Assembly: GCF_949987515.2 (NCBI RefSeq)
Contig: NC_082683.1
Span: 102,163,918-102,227,917 of the forward strand
Direction: 5' to 3'
DNA from: Delphinus delphis
Lineage: Eukaryota > Chordata > Mammalia > Artiodactyla > Delphinidae
DNA length: 64,000 nucleotides
The notes under the pieces were generated by a model that was not told where the DNA came from, ran no database searches, and saw only the letters and a list, made by a program, of their open reading frames with translations. This document shows, piece by piece, positions 36,431-48,420 of the stretch; position 1 is the stretch's first letter; every line of letters starts with the position of its first letter. The position numbers were made by a program, and so were the translations under genes.

Positions 36431-37144
36431 AGCTTGTCGAAGTTCTCTTCTGGTTGCTCGTTTTCCTCAGTGAAACAAGAAGCAAAGCCTTCAGCTGAGC
36501 AGTGGGTCTGGAGAAGGAGGTGTTCAAGGTTTGAGGAGAGAAAAGGTAAACTGCTGGGAGTGGGTGAGTGAAGACACTAGGAACATATTGGGTTTAGCTG
36601 CAGTAAATCATCAGAATTTTAAAGTGTGGGACTCTGCAAGGTGATGTGCTTTTCTGCAGCTACAAGGCGTGAGCACAGAACGTTGGATCGCACCTGGCTG
36701 GACTGGGCTCGTCCAGTCAAAGTTCAATCATTGAGCACGACCAATCAGAAAAGGAGCAAAGAAGCTGGGTGTGTCTGCAACAGAGTGAGCCCAGGGAGTG
36801 AGCACGGCACTGGGGCGCAGAAGAAGGGCAGGGAGGACATCAGTGGGGGAAGGACTGTCAGAGTTGGCAGAGCAGAGGAACTGAGCTTCCAGCAGAGGAA
36901 GTGGAACTGAGATACTGAGGTGATGGAGGGAATGGAATCACTGGTAAAGACAAGTTCTACATTATATCTGTGGGGAGAGGTAAGACAGAGTGAAGGAGAA
37001 GATCATTACAGGAGAGGAGAGCAAGGACTAAGAAGTCAGGATATTAGAAAGAAATTTTATTTAAATATTACAAAAGCACCAAGAATTATGACAGCAGGAA
37101 CATCAGAAACAGTGAAAAGGAACCAGGCACTAAAATAATCAGGA

Positions 37145-37845
37145 AATATTGGGGTGATGTTCTTAGCAGCACTATTTACAATAGCCAAGACATGGAAACA
37201 TTGTAAGTGTCCATCAACAGATGAATGGATAAAGAAGATGTGGTGTATATAAATGGACTATTATTCAGCCATAAAAGAAAAGTGAGAGAATCCTACCATT
37301 TGTGACAACATAGGTAGACCCTGAAGGCATTATGCTAAGTGAAATAAATCAGACCGAGAATGCAAATACTGTATGATCTCTAAAAGGAGAGAAATCTCTA
37401 GAAATCTTTTTAGATTTAGTGGAATGTAAAAAGAAAAAAACGAAGCTCATAGAAAAAGAGATCAGACTTGTGGTTACCAGAGGTGGAGGGTGGGAGGAAG
37501 GGGAGTTGGAGGAAAGTGGTCAAAAGGTATAAACTTCCAGTTATAAAATATATGAACACTAGGGATACAATGTGCTACATGATGACTATAGCTAACACTG
37601 CTGTGTGGTATGTAGGTAAGTTGTTAAGAGAGAAGATACTAAGTTCTCATCACAGGAAGAACATTTTTTTCCTTTTTTCTTTCTTTTCTTTTTATGGTAT
37701 CTATATGAGAAGACGGATGCTAGCTGAACCTATCGTGGTAATCATTTCACAATGCATGTAAATCAAACCACCATGCTGTATGCCTTCAACTTGTACAGTG
37801 ATGGATGTCAATTATTTCTCAATAAAACTGGGGAAAAAAAGAAAC
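37145..37845 (+). mobile_element. L1 3' end fragment
   Basis: 'gcagcactatttacaatagc', 'gctaagtgaaataaatcaga' and a final 'tctcaataaaactgg' mark an old L1 3' end of about 700 bases. Confidence 0.78.
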
Positions 37846-38364
37846 ATTAAAGTGTACCCATCAGCCTCTGGATGACTGCAACAAGGAAAGTGCTTTAGAG
37901 ATGAGGGAAGGAGAATAACCTGGAAACATCAGCGAGAAGCACAGAGGAACCTGTATCCTATCCCCAGTTCCAGTTTAAAGTGGGAAGAGGAGGAAAAAAA
38001 AAATCCCACCTCCTGTGTGAGCTGCAAGGGGAAGCAGGAACTTTAATTTATAGAGCACCACCTATCCATGGTTCAGAGTTCTGAGCTCACTGATGCCACG
38101 ACATCCCTTTCCCATTCCCAGCAAGACAAGGGATGCTGCTGCCAGCAGCTCTGCCCAACGTGTGCTGTTCTCCTGACCTCAGTCACATCCCCTCCTCACC
38201 AAGAGGATGACAAGGGAGCTGAAAGTGGCTCCTGTGTACCGGAAAGAGAGGAAAACCCTGACAACAGGTGATGACTAATTTTTATTTCTCATAAACCAAT
38301 GATTAGTATCTTAAAATAGTTAGAAATCTGCCATTTGAACAAACCAATGTTATGGCATACTCAC

Positions 38365-38661
38365 CGATCACTCTGAGGGTGAACTTGGTGTTATTTCTAA
38401 CACTTGGGGATTCAATTCCGTACTCATCTTCGTCCGATGGTGTTAACTTGTCGATTGTGAGGTTACCCGACACAGTGTCTAAGTAAACTCTATCTTTAAA
38501 AGATAGAAAAGCTCTGACTTCAGATTGGTCATCCCATTCTACAACTTTATCCTTTCCTCTTTTCCACACAATCTCCTTAAAGGGTTTAAAACTTGATGTG
38601 TATAAAGTTACACTCTTGTTCACAGCTCCATATATTACTTGGGAATCACAGCTAATGAAAT
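38365..38661 (-). CDS. CD58: CD58 exon 2: membrane-distal V-type Ig domain (CD2-binding)
   Basis: The 297-base exon encodes residues 25-122. The acceptor is a T-rich tract ending CTCCTAG, and the donor is ATCG|GTGAGT. It starts FISCDSQVIYG, matching human FISCFSQQIYG, and contains the family landmarks IVWKRGKDK (residues 54-62), RVYLDTVSG (81-89), LTIDKLTPSDEDEY (91-104) and ESP. The domain has no Cys pair, as is normal for CD58 domain 1. Sequons for N-glycosylation are at N38, N90 and N113. The charged GFCC'C'' face that meets CD2 in human is conserved in type (K57, R58, K60, D61, K62, E65, R73, F75). The loop after KDKV appears one residue longer than in human. No stop or frameshift is present. 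Confidence 0.95.
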
Positions 38662-38899
38662 CTAGGAGAAAAAAAAGAAATTGGTTAGGGAAGATAACAT
38701 GACTTGATCAAAAGCAGAAAATTATCTTCCAAGATGCCTTGTGGGGGGAAAATGATTAAATTTAGTGGTAAAATTATTCATTAGCTACTTTTTGTACTAA
38801 GCTGATAAACTGCTGATAAAAAGTATAGGAAGGAGAACATGCTTGACCCTGTAAGAGTTTATTCTTTAATAGGGAACTGGGGCCCACAGAAATCCAAGA

Positions 38900-39960
38900 A
38901 GTGGATTCAACATTTAGGGAGCACCAACTACGTGCCAGGTACTGTGGGCAATGCTGGGAATATGGCGGCAAACAAGACAGGTGTCACTCCAGGCCCTCAA
39001 GGGAGGAGACACTGAGCAGACAAGGAGAGCCACCCAGGCAAAGGCCTTTCCTAGCAAATCATGCTGAAATTGACACAGGACAGCAAACCACCAGAAGATA
39101 AGAGGAGTCTGCAAGCTGACAGCCGGGTGAGGAGGGGAAGGAGAGATGGCCAAGCAGACAGAGGAAGCAGCCCCTCTGAAGAGGCAGGCCTTAAATCAGG
39201 AAGGCGCTGGGCGTGTCTGAGGAAATAAAAGCAGTTCCAAAAGGCTCGAAGGAAGAGAGCAAGGGGGGAACGGGTGGGGAATGAGGCTGGAGAGGCAGGC
39301 AGGGGCCAGACCACAGGGTCTGTGAGTGAGGGGCTGGGCCATGTCCGGTAAGATACGCTAAGCGTTTGGAATTTATCCTAATGGCAAGGGAAGGTCACGG
39401 ACAGGGAAGACCGGCATGACATTTAAGTTTCAGTAGGTTGACTTTGTCTGCAGGGTGGACACTGGTCAACAGGGTAAGGATGGAGGGCAGAGAAAACCCA
39501 GAAGGGCAGTCAGTGCGGGAGCAGTGAAAGAAGGCTGGACCGGGAGACCAGACCAGGGCGCCGGCGGTGGGGATGGATAAGTGGACAGACTCTACATTTG
39601 AGAGGGAAATGAACAGGATTTAGTGATTGGATGAGAGGAGTTAATGGTGACTGCCAGGCCTCTCTCCTGGCTGACTGAGGTGCCATTAACTGAAATCAGA
39701 ATGACCAGGAAGGAAGTCAGGGAGTGTGATGAAGATTGAGGTCTCGAGGCCTGGGTGCGGTGGCGTGTTGAAACCAACTGTTGTTAGCCTCTCTGCCGGA
39801 CTCCGTTCAGGGAAGCCTGGAGAGCTTGGAGTGCACCACAGTGGGAGTATTTATAGCAGAGAAACTGCCTCATGCTTCACATCAGAACCTCCCACCTCCT
39901 CCACATCAATCCAGTTGTTAAACATTTACTATTACTACTAGATTGGGATATTCTTGATAC
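38900..39960 (-). mobile_element. L2-like sequence, antisense
   Basis: 'ggtactgtgggcaatgctgg' to 'gcgtttggaatttatcctaa' runs as reversed L2. It contains arm A of the inverted duplication. Confidence 0.6.
39114..39345 (+). repeat. Inverted duplication, arm A
   Basis: This 232-base segment reappears as its reverse complement at 40878-41105. It lies inside antisense L2-like sequence that continues on both sides, which suggests this is the original copy. Confidence 0.93.
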
Positions 39961-40634
39961 CCCAAAATGGGCTTCAATGCATCGTGCTCCAGACTTGACT
40001 TTCTTAAGAGAGAAGAGCAGCTGTTAGGGGAGAGACATAAAAGAGAAATTAAAACTTGATTGATTGAAGTTTTTACCTAGAAGCAATCAGGGTAATTGAC
40101 AGAGTACAGGAAAAATCAAAAATATTAAATAGACCAATTGCAGGCAATTGTATCCAGTAATTTCAAATAAGAAGCAAATACGCCCCATTTGTCTATGTGC
40201 AAGGATTTTTAGAACCCACCTCCCTTAATCCAGGGAGGCTGCCTGCAATACACCAGCGTCCTTCTGTGGCTTTCCTGACCATGCACTGTTTCTCCCAATC
40301 AACCAGAGCCCATGAAAAGGCATGAAAAGGAATAAGATTTGAGGGGTGAGAGTCTATCCACACACAATAGTGGCGGCTCGAAATGTCTTGTACATGAATA
40401 GATGAATGAACGGATGAGGGTAAGTAGGGTGGTGGAGGAAGAGAAGAGGTCTCAGTTGAACTGCCCCTCCCTGGCTGCATAAAGCTGGCTTCTGTTTTTC
40501 CCAGGGGAAGGTGATGTTTCCTGGGCTTGAGAACAGGAAGAAGAAAAGTCTGGAATGGAGCTAACGGTGGAAAAAGGGGGAGACCAGTTCAGAAAAAATC
40601 ATAGTCATTTTGAGCTGGAAGAAACTCCAACAAT

Positions 40635-40870
40635 TAGTCAGTCAAATAACCCCCATTTCACAGGTGAAAGGACAGGGCACCAAGAAAAACGGAAGAAGAT
40701 GTTACTGAACGCTTACCCTCGGCCAGTTACGTGTTCACGTACTTGTGTCCCTTTTTAATCCTCTCCACATCCCCGTGCAGTGGTGTTGCTAACTCCATCT
40801 CTCAGGCCCCGGGAGACATATCAATTGCTCAAGGTCACTCAGCAAGTTTATGGTAGCTGAGGGACCAGAA
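40635..40870 (-). mobile_element. MIR
   Basis: 'ccccatttcacaggtgaaag' and 'ctcaaggtcactcagcaagt' match reversed MIR. It abuts arm B of the inverted duplication. Confidence 0.6.
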
Positions 40871-40877
40871 CAGACCT

Positions 40878-41105
40878 GACATGGCCCAGCCCCTCACTCA
40901 CAGACCCTGTGGTCTGGCCCCTGCCTGCCTCTCCAGCCTCATTCCCCACCCGTTCCCCTCTTGCTCTCTTCCTTCGAGCCTTTTGGAACTGCTTTTATTT
41001 CCTCAGACACGCCCAGCGCCTTCCTGATTCAGGACCTGCCTCCTCAGAGGCACTTCTTCCTCTGCTTGGCCATCTCTCCTCCCCCTCTTCACCCAGATGT
41101 CAGCT
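40878..41105 (-). repeat. Inverted duplication, arm B
   Basis: This is the reverse complement of arm A with about 12 substitutions and one 4-base gap by eye. The first ~150 bases from the inner end (40878 upward) have only about one mismatch. Flanking sequence differs from arm A on both sides, so this is probably the inserted copy. Confidence 0.93.
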
Positions 41106-42213
41106 GACTGATGGATGCTAAGCATAAGCGACCTGCAAGACATCTGCCTGGAGCTGTCCAGGAGGCTGCGGGGTCCACAGGTCTGCGGGTTCCCAGGGGA
41201 AGATACAGATTTGGGATCCATTACATTTGTAGATGCTATGTCTACCATTTCCTTCCTATAGTAAAGTCTTTTCTGTTGCACCTCCAAGACTGATCCTAAG
41301 GTAAGTTACCAATATGACTGTTTCCAATGAAAAAGAATAGGAGAAAGGAGAGTGAATTTTTTTCTCAAGGTCACACACCCTGAACGAATGAAAGAATGAG
41401 CAAACAAACAGCAGCTAAGGAAAGGAGTCAGCAGTGAGTTGCTTACTTTGCTGATAACAGTGAATGGTCAGAAAAGGGACCACAGGGATGCTACCTTACC
41501 ATGCCAGAGGGCAGAATGAAAAGGGCACCGACTTTCAAGGCAGATGCGCCCAGGGTGAACCTTCAAAAGTTCTCGCCACACTAGGTTTCCTCAGCCTAAA
41601 AAACAAATCATAACGCCTACCACAAAAGATTGTTTTGAGGTTTGAATAAGACTGAGAGTCTTTACACAATGGCTGAAATGAAGTAGGCTTTCAACAGGGT
41701 TTTCCCTCTTTTTCTTTCAGTGATTCAGGCCACCATCAATGCATTCACTGTAGGTGACCCTGGCTGTGTGAGAACTGGGCATAGAGTGAGTTTTTGCTGT
41801 TTCGAAGTAGAGAGAGATAGAGGTAGGGGGAAAATGTATCAGTGATTGCCTAAACAGATATTCTGTGCTAGACAGAATTTTTTTAACTGTTAGAGGTTTA
41901 TTTGTTTGGAATAATACTGAATGATCTTTTCTTTTGAAAGATATGAGGGTACCTAATACCTATATGTACTGTGTTTGTTTCCAATTTCAAAGACTCTTGA
42001 AGTCTTAAAAAACATCATCATTATACCCAGTTTTGATAGTTCTTCTCACAGGGCTTGAAGTCCGAAGTGGAACTCAAATATTTTGCAGACAAAGTGACCT
42101 GATTTTTGATTTAGAAAATATGGTAACCGTTAACTACTGGGTTAATGAAATGGGACCTCCCCCAACTCCCAGCCACAAATTCCTCTGTGCATTTTCACTT
42201 GAGTCCTGGGATT

Positions 42214-42565
42214 CTTTTAAAAAATATTTATTTATTTATTTGGCTGTGTTGAGTCTTAGTTACAGCACGCAGGAACTTTCATTGCGGCGTGCAGGCTCTT
42301 TGTTATGGCGCGTGGGCTCTAGAGCATGCACGCAGGCTCAGTAGTTGCAGCGCACAGGCTCTCTAGTTGTGGCATGCGGGCTCCAGAGTGCGCAGGTTGC
42401 GTAGTTGAGGCACGTGGGCTTTCTAGTTGTGGCGCACGGTCTCTAGAGCACGCGGGCTTAGTTGCCCCACAGCACGTGGGATCTTAGCTCCCCAACTGGA
42501 GATCAAACCCGCATCCCCTGCATTGGAAGGTGGATTCTTATCCACTGGACCACCAGGGAAGTCCC
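42214..42565 (-). mobile_element. CHR-type SINE, long
   Basis: Tail (TTTA)n first, head 'ccaccagggaagtccc' last, with expanded internal repeats. GTCCTGGGATT flanks both sides. Confidence 0.88.
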
Positions 42566-42698
42566 GGGTCCTGGGATTTAGATTGACTGCTATTTTTAGT
42601 TTATTTAATCAAACACTTATATAGCACTTACTATCTACTAGGCAGTTGGAAGAACTCTACAAATATGTATTCAGCAAATCCTCTCAAAAACCATATCA

Positions 42699-43064
42699 GG
42701 ACTTCCCTGGTGGCACGGTGGTTAAGAATCTGCCTGCCAATGAAGGGGACACAGGTTCGAGCCCTGGTCCGGGAAGATCCCACATGCTGCGAAGCAACTA
42801 AGCCCGTGTACCACAACTACTGAGTCCATGCTCTAGAGCCCGTGAGCCACAACTACTGAGCCCGTGTGCCACAACTACTGAAGACTGTGCTCCTAGAGCC
42901 CGTGCTCTGCAACAAGAGAAGCCACCACAATGAGAAGCCTGTGCACCACAACGAAGAGTAGCTCCAACTGGCTGCAACTAGAGAAAGCCTGCACGCAGCA
43001 ACAAAGACACAACGCAGCCAAAAAAAATAAATAAATAGATAGATAGAAAAAAAAACTTAAAAAG
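42699..43064 (+). mobile_element. CHR SINE, long type
   Basis: Full-length with a GATA-containing A-rich tail. AAAAACCATAT(C/T)A flanks both sides. Confidence 0.91.
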
Positions 43065-43074
43065 AAAAACCATA

Positions 43075-43200
43075 TTAAGCAGCTGTTATTTTTAACCCTA
43101 TTTTGCAGATGAGGAAACTGTGACACACAAACGTTAACTGACTAGCTAATTAAGTAGCGAAACTGCTTTTGAACCCAGATAGTCTGACTTTTAACCATTG
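43075..43200 (-). mobile_element. MIR
   Basis: 'ttttgcagatgaggaaactg' and 'cttttgaacccagatagtct' match reversed MIR. Confidence 0.72.
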
Positions 43201-44052
43201 CTTCTATTTGGCTAGCTATGTGGTATATGGCTATTAAAGACAGTGATGTGATACAGGATATGTCAGAATGCAATTTCTAGAACGTATGGGAATAGCAGAT
43301 GTTGGGAATGAGAAAAGGCAAACCATTCTAGTCGGGAGCCAAGCACACCTCTGAAACCTAGAAGTGAAGCATAAGCTCAATGGTCAACACATCACTGAAT
43401 GTCAGGGCTGGACAGGTCCTCAGAGGACCCTGGCCCGCCCCACACCCATCCTCATATACATGAGGAAATTGCGAAGAGCTGATTGAGCAAGACAGCGATG
43501 AACCCAAATCTCCAAAATGTTACATGGGAACCCAAATTTAAACCTAAGTTTCATAATGCTGTTGTTTTTTAAAAATAATTTTAGATGTTCAATGGAAAAT
43601 GAGACAGGGTTTCATAATTAAAGACCAAGAAACTAAGTTGAAAGTAAGGTCTAAGAGTTTGCACTTCTCATGTGTGATGGCAAGGAATATGTGACATGTG
43701 AAAAAGTAAGAGAGGGTAAGGGGACAAAAGAGACTCGAAGGCAGGAAGGAAGAAAAGCTGGAGCGGCGTGTGTGGTGAGAAAACAAGGGGCAAACAAAGA
43801 GGTAATAAGGACACAAAATCACAGGAGCAGCTGAGAAGCCTGTGAGAACTAGCAAATGAAGCCCTGAGATAGAGACCAGCCGTTCAGCCAACAGAGGAGC
43901 CACAGACGGGCCAGGTGTGACCTACAAGGGAGCGGTGGAGGCTGCAGCTCTGGTGAGGCTGGCTCGCCTAGGGAGAGGCCCCTCAGCTCCTACCCACGTG
44001 GACATGTGCGAATTGCCGGATCTTCTAAGTTTCCAAGAAATGCTGGACGTTC

Positions 44053-44112
44053 AAATTTTACGGGAACACAAAAATCAAATTTTATGGGAACACAAAAATC
44101 AAATTTTATGGA
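44053..44112. repeat. 24-bp tandem repeat, about 2.4 copies
   Basis: The unit 'gggaacacaaaaatcaaatt' plus 'ttat' is repeated nearly perfectly at 44061 and 44085. Confidence 0.9.
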
Positions 44113-45507
44113 ATCAGTGGGCAATTAATTCCAATCTGAGCAGAGGGGTATCCCATAGTCAGGCCAGCCCCATGAGGACAAAGACAGGGTTGTTCTCCAT
44201 CTTTGCTGCATCCCCTGCTGGCACATGAAGGACATTCCATAAATCTTTGTTGAGTGAATTAACTAAACTGATTTAAATACAACTTAAATGTCGTCTAAAA
44301 GGCAGGGCTTCCTGACAGAATTACAATATTTGATAGTCACCCCAAACCCTGAGCTTTGCAATACCTCAAATCGCTGTGGAACCTGGTTGGAGAACCATGA
44401 CTCAGCAAGGAGAGGTGGAGACGTTCAACTGAAGCTGCAGAATGGCCTGGGACCCCTCGTATGCTGTCAGAAGAGAACTCTTTCCTCCTCACTGCCTGCC
44501 TCCAGAACCAAAGCAAGACTGGAGGGTCTGCTGGCTCCCCACTCGCCATCCCCTTCAGGTTTAGCGGGGTTTCACCTACCACATGTTGTGGGCTTCAGGG
44601 CATTGCACCAGATAAGCTTACACCCACTCAGGATATCAGCCCTTCATCAATGTTAACACCCTGTCTGAGGTTTGAGGAGATGCAATTGTTTCACTGATGC
44701 CATTGCTGAGAGCCGAGCTAACCACTCTTCTGGGATTTGGAGGAAAGGTTTTTCTGGAGTTTTTTCTTAGAAATGAACAATGTGATTTTAAAATACTTCC
44801 TTCTCTTCCTAAAATTTCTTCAAGGTTCCACATGGCTGCAGATTTTAGCAGTTAAGGCAAAAATTCATTTGATGAAAAGAGAAAAAAAATCCCCTGAAAG
44901 TTTCAGTACCCAAATACATAAATCTTGGTATTTTCCCCTGTTTGTATGACACCATAACGACAATTCGGTTAAAGGTTCATTCAAGCTGGGAGATAGGAGG
45001 GCCTTGGGCATTTTTGTACCCAAGTGAGCAGCTGGATTTCTCCTGCAGACAGGGGCTTGTGACCATGACCTTGTTCCTCTCACTTCAGCATCACAGCACA
45101 CTTTCAGTTGATACCCACTTGGGGTACTGGAGCGGTGGCAGCCTGCGAAACTAAGTCTCTGGAGTCACAAACACACATGCTCACAGTACAGAGAGCAGCC
45201 ACTCTCCTCACATGTCTACGTCAGGGCTAGTGTCAAACAATCTGTCCTATTAAGTCTACAAACATTCTGTTTGTCAGCCCCCATGTCCCAGTTTGGGCAT
45301 ACGACATATGCTCACCAGGTACATGGATAATCAAAAGAAGAGCACCCAGTCTTTTCACTCAAGGAAGTTTAGTGTAGCTTGTTTCTTTAACCTAGCTCTT
45401 AATAAATCCAATCCAAACGAGCCCTAGACCAACTCAGCCTCAGTAATAATATTCCACAACAGCAACACACTTCCTGAAGGCTCACTGTGTGCCAGGCACT
45501 TGTTCCA

Positions 45508-45656
45508 AGAGATAGATAGATGGATGGATAGATAGATGGATGGATAGACAGATGGACGGATAGATAGATGGATGGATAGATGGATGGATAGATAGATGGA
45601 CGGATAGATAGATAGATGGATAGATAGATGGATGGATAGACAGATAGATGGATAGG
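45508..45656. repeat. (GATA/GATG)n microsatellite
   Basis: About 150 bases of interspersed GATA, GATG and GACA/GACG tetramers in CD58 intron 1. The mix of units suggests an old, interrupted but probably still variable array. Confidence 0.95.
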
Positions 45657-46054
45657 CTCATTTATTCCTCAACTTAACTCTATGAGGTAGGGCTTATTAT
45701 TCATTTATTCACTCACCAAATATTTGTTGAGTACCTGCTATGTCCCAGGCACTGTACTAAGCAGTGAGGATACAGCACTAAACAAATCAGACAGAATCCT
45801 GCCCGCCTGGAGTTTACATTATTGGTGAAGGTGGGGACGCGGGGCAGGGAGGAACACGTTAAATGGGAAAGTATCACAGGTGATGTTAAGTGCTACTGAG
45901 AAAAATAAAGCAATGTATTGGGGAGGATGATTAATAATGAGAAGGGAGGTTGCCATTATATGTGAGGTGGTCCCAGCTGGCATGTGAGCAGGGCCCAGAA
46001 AAAACGAGGGAGTGAGCTTGAGCGTGTGGGGAAGAGCATTCAAAGAGTGAGAAC

Positions 46055-46195
46055 CACTAAGTTACAGTTGAGGAAACTGGGGCTCAAAGAGGTTCAGAAG
46101 CTGACCGTGGTCACTCAGCTGGTCCGGGACAGAGCTGGTGTCCAGACACAGGTGGCCAGCTCCAAAGCCTGCACTGTTAGCCACAGTGTGAGATG
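46055..46195 (-). mobile_element. MIR
   Basis: 'cagttgaggaaactggggct' and 'tggtcactcagctggtccgg' match reversed MIR. Confidence 0.65.
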
Positions 46196-46599
46196 CCTTG
46201 GTCCTTCCTTGTCAATTCCACCTGCATCCAGTCCCCGTCAGTGATTTCTGTTTCCATGAGTGCTGAAGGCAGAAATCTACTGGTCTCAGATATGCCACCA
46301 TGGCTTCCCTGTCTTCATCTATTTCAGACTGAAACTGCAGCCCCCTGACTCCCAACAGACAATAAACCCCCTGGTCCCCCAGTCCCAGAAACTCCACAGA
46401 ACTCGCCTCACATATGCTCTCAGTTGTCAAGCTATTCCTTGTCTCCTGGATGAGTGCATCCAGAATTAAGACGTTTGTTCTTTAAATCAACTTCCTTTTG
46501 AACTTCCCTGTTTCCTGTCATGCTAAAATACTTGCCTTTTTAACCCCTTATTCTTGCACTTAAAAATCCTTCTTTCACCAGACATTTCCCTCTCAATCT

Positions 46600-46875
46600 G
46601 TGCAGTCCGATTCAGTAGCCACTAGCCAATGTGGCTCGTGAGCCCATGCCACGTGGTTAGTCCAAATTGAGATGTGTTGTTAGTATAAGATACACACCAG
46701 ACTTTGAAGGCCAAGTATGAAAAGGGGAATGTAAAATCTCTCATTAACATTTTCCATATCAACTACATGTCGAAATGAAAATACTGTGGGTATATTAGGT
46801 TAAATAAAATATATTATTAGAATTAATTTTACCTGTTTCATATTATATTTCTATTTAACAGCACTACTCTGGCCG
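46600..46875 (-). mobile_element. hAT-type DNA transposon copy
   Basis: 'tagccactagccaatgtggc' and 'caaattgagatgtg' belong to the same family as 23447-23967. The outer ends are degraded. Confidence 0.6.
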
Positions 46876-47846
46876 GCTCTTTCAAGATACCCATATCACA
46901 TCACGCTCAAAAGCCACATTTGCCTTTGACTGTTCTTGTCTTAGACAGGATATGTCTGAGACCTACAGCATGCTTTGGAGAATAAGGTTCTTACTAGAGC
47001 TATTTAATGCTCTGCAAGTCTTTTTAAATCTATTCTCCAAAGTCTGATTAAAGGTATTTCAATGCGCTATTGATCATTTCATTAAAAATTTCTTTATAAT
47101 CCCTATTATTTTCTAGTTACTCAGTTCATAGTTGAGAAACTCTATTACAACTAATTTATGATGACATAGTCATTAGTTTCTTATTAATAGGAATTTCTTA
47201 TTATTTCCTGAATGTGTACAGTAAACTTCATTTTTTTTTCCTAGTTTTTAACTGTTACATGGGAAAAACATTCAGAAACTACAGACCAGAGAGGCTGATG
47301 GAAATTCAGACACTGTTCTTAACAGACATTCAGGGGAACATTATGAAAAGTGAAGGTCACTAGGAATCAAAATGGGTTCATTTCCTCAGAACAAGCCTAT
47401 CAAAATAATTTGGTTCCCTGAGATGGATACTTGCTAAACAGAATAGATCAAGGTCACAAAGGATAGAACTCTGAACTAATAACTTTCAAATGGGGGCAGA
47501 GACCAGACATGATTTCTTACAGTGATTCTGGGCAAGAGGTCCCCTCACTTTCACTGGTTTCATTTTGAGCCCCAGAGTCCTTGGGCTAAGAGCTCATCAG
47601 CAAAGGCACGAGCAGCATTGAGAAGGAGAAGGCCAATGCGCACAAGGGAAAGGGACTGAAAACAAGAAAACCAAGAGGCCAAAGGAGAGAATCCCATGCC
47701 CATAAAGTAGCTAAAAGACATTTTCCTTTGAGTCTGGTAGATGGGCACTGAAACTTATCTCCAAAGAGGAACTGCTAAAATGTTTTCCACACTTTTTGGG
47801 GGACGGTATCACTATTTTAGTCACACTTCATATCAAAACTTGTCTG

Positions 47847-48057
47847 GGGCTTCCCTGGTGGCGCAGTGGTTGAGAGTCCGCCTGCTGATATAGGGGACAT
47901 GGGCTCATGTCCCAGTCTGGGAAGATCCCACATGCCGCGGAGCGGCTGGGCCTGTGAGCCATGGCCGCTGAGCCTGCGCATCCGGAGCCTGTGCTCCACA
48001 ACGGGAGAGGCCACAACAGTGAGGCCCACGTACCGCACACAAAAAAACCAAAAAAAC
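47847..48057 (+). mobile_element. CHR SINE, short cetacean type
   Basis: Starts gggcttccctggtggcgcag and ends cgtaccgcacac plus A-rich tail. AACTTGTCTG flanks both sides. Confidence 0.92.
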
Positions 48058-48387
48058 AACTTGTCTGAGCAAATGGAAAAGGCTGTATCCAGGTTTCACC
48101 TTCAATCCTGAGATGGAAGCTTTTATCTGTGACTGCAGAATCTAAGGTGCTGTGTGCCCTTAAGTAAAAACTTCAAAAAGCCTTCTGTACCCAAGAGAAA
48201 ACAACATGAGAAGAAATCAAAAGACAGAAAACTTGTGCAAACAAGGGCTGATGTATGCTGGCAAACTTTCTGCTTTTAAACAGAGAAAGCAATGCCTACC
48301 ATCAAAGCCTATATGAATTAAAACACATTAGAGGGAGACATGCTGGGACCCAGCCCCACCCCCCAGCAGGCCAGCAGGGCTGGCAGC

Positions 48388-48420
48388 CAGTGGAGTCAGT
48401 GGAGTCAGTGGAGTCAGCTG
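48388..48420. repeat. 9-bp tandem repeat (GGAGTCAGT)n
   Basis: Three to four copies of agtggagtc in the 5' part of the L1. Confidence 0.85.

Larger units (their letters stand above)
30797..38364 (-). other. CD58: CD58 intron 2
   Basis: The 7.6-kb intron contains two long CHR SINEs, two L1 3' fragments and a long stretch of antisense L2-like sequence. 31204-32585, 32940-33540 and 37850-38364 show nothing I recognise. A 36-bp tandem duplication is at 32865-32936. Confidence 0.88.

Noticed and set aside
38068..38271. 67-codon Cys/Ser-rich plus-strand frame near exon 2
   Set aside because: There are no splice signals or domain, and the surrounding sequence looks like old repeat.
39051..41121. 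Two almost identical frames on opposite strands suggesting a duplicated gene
   Set aside because: Both are chance frames in the two arms of the inverted duplication, which derives from L2-like sequence. The duplication itself is reported.
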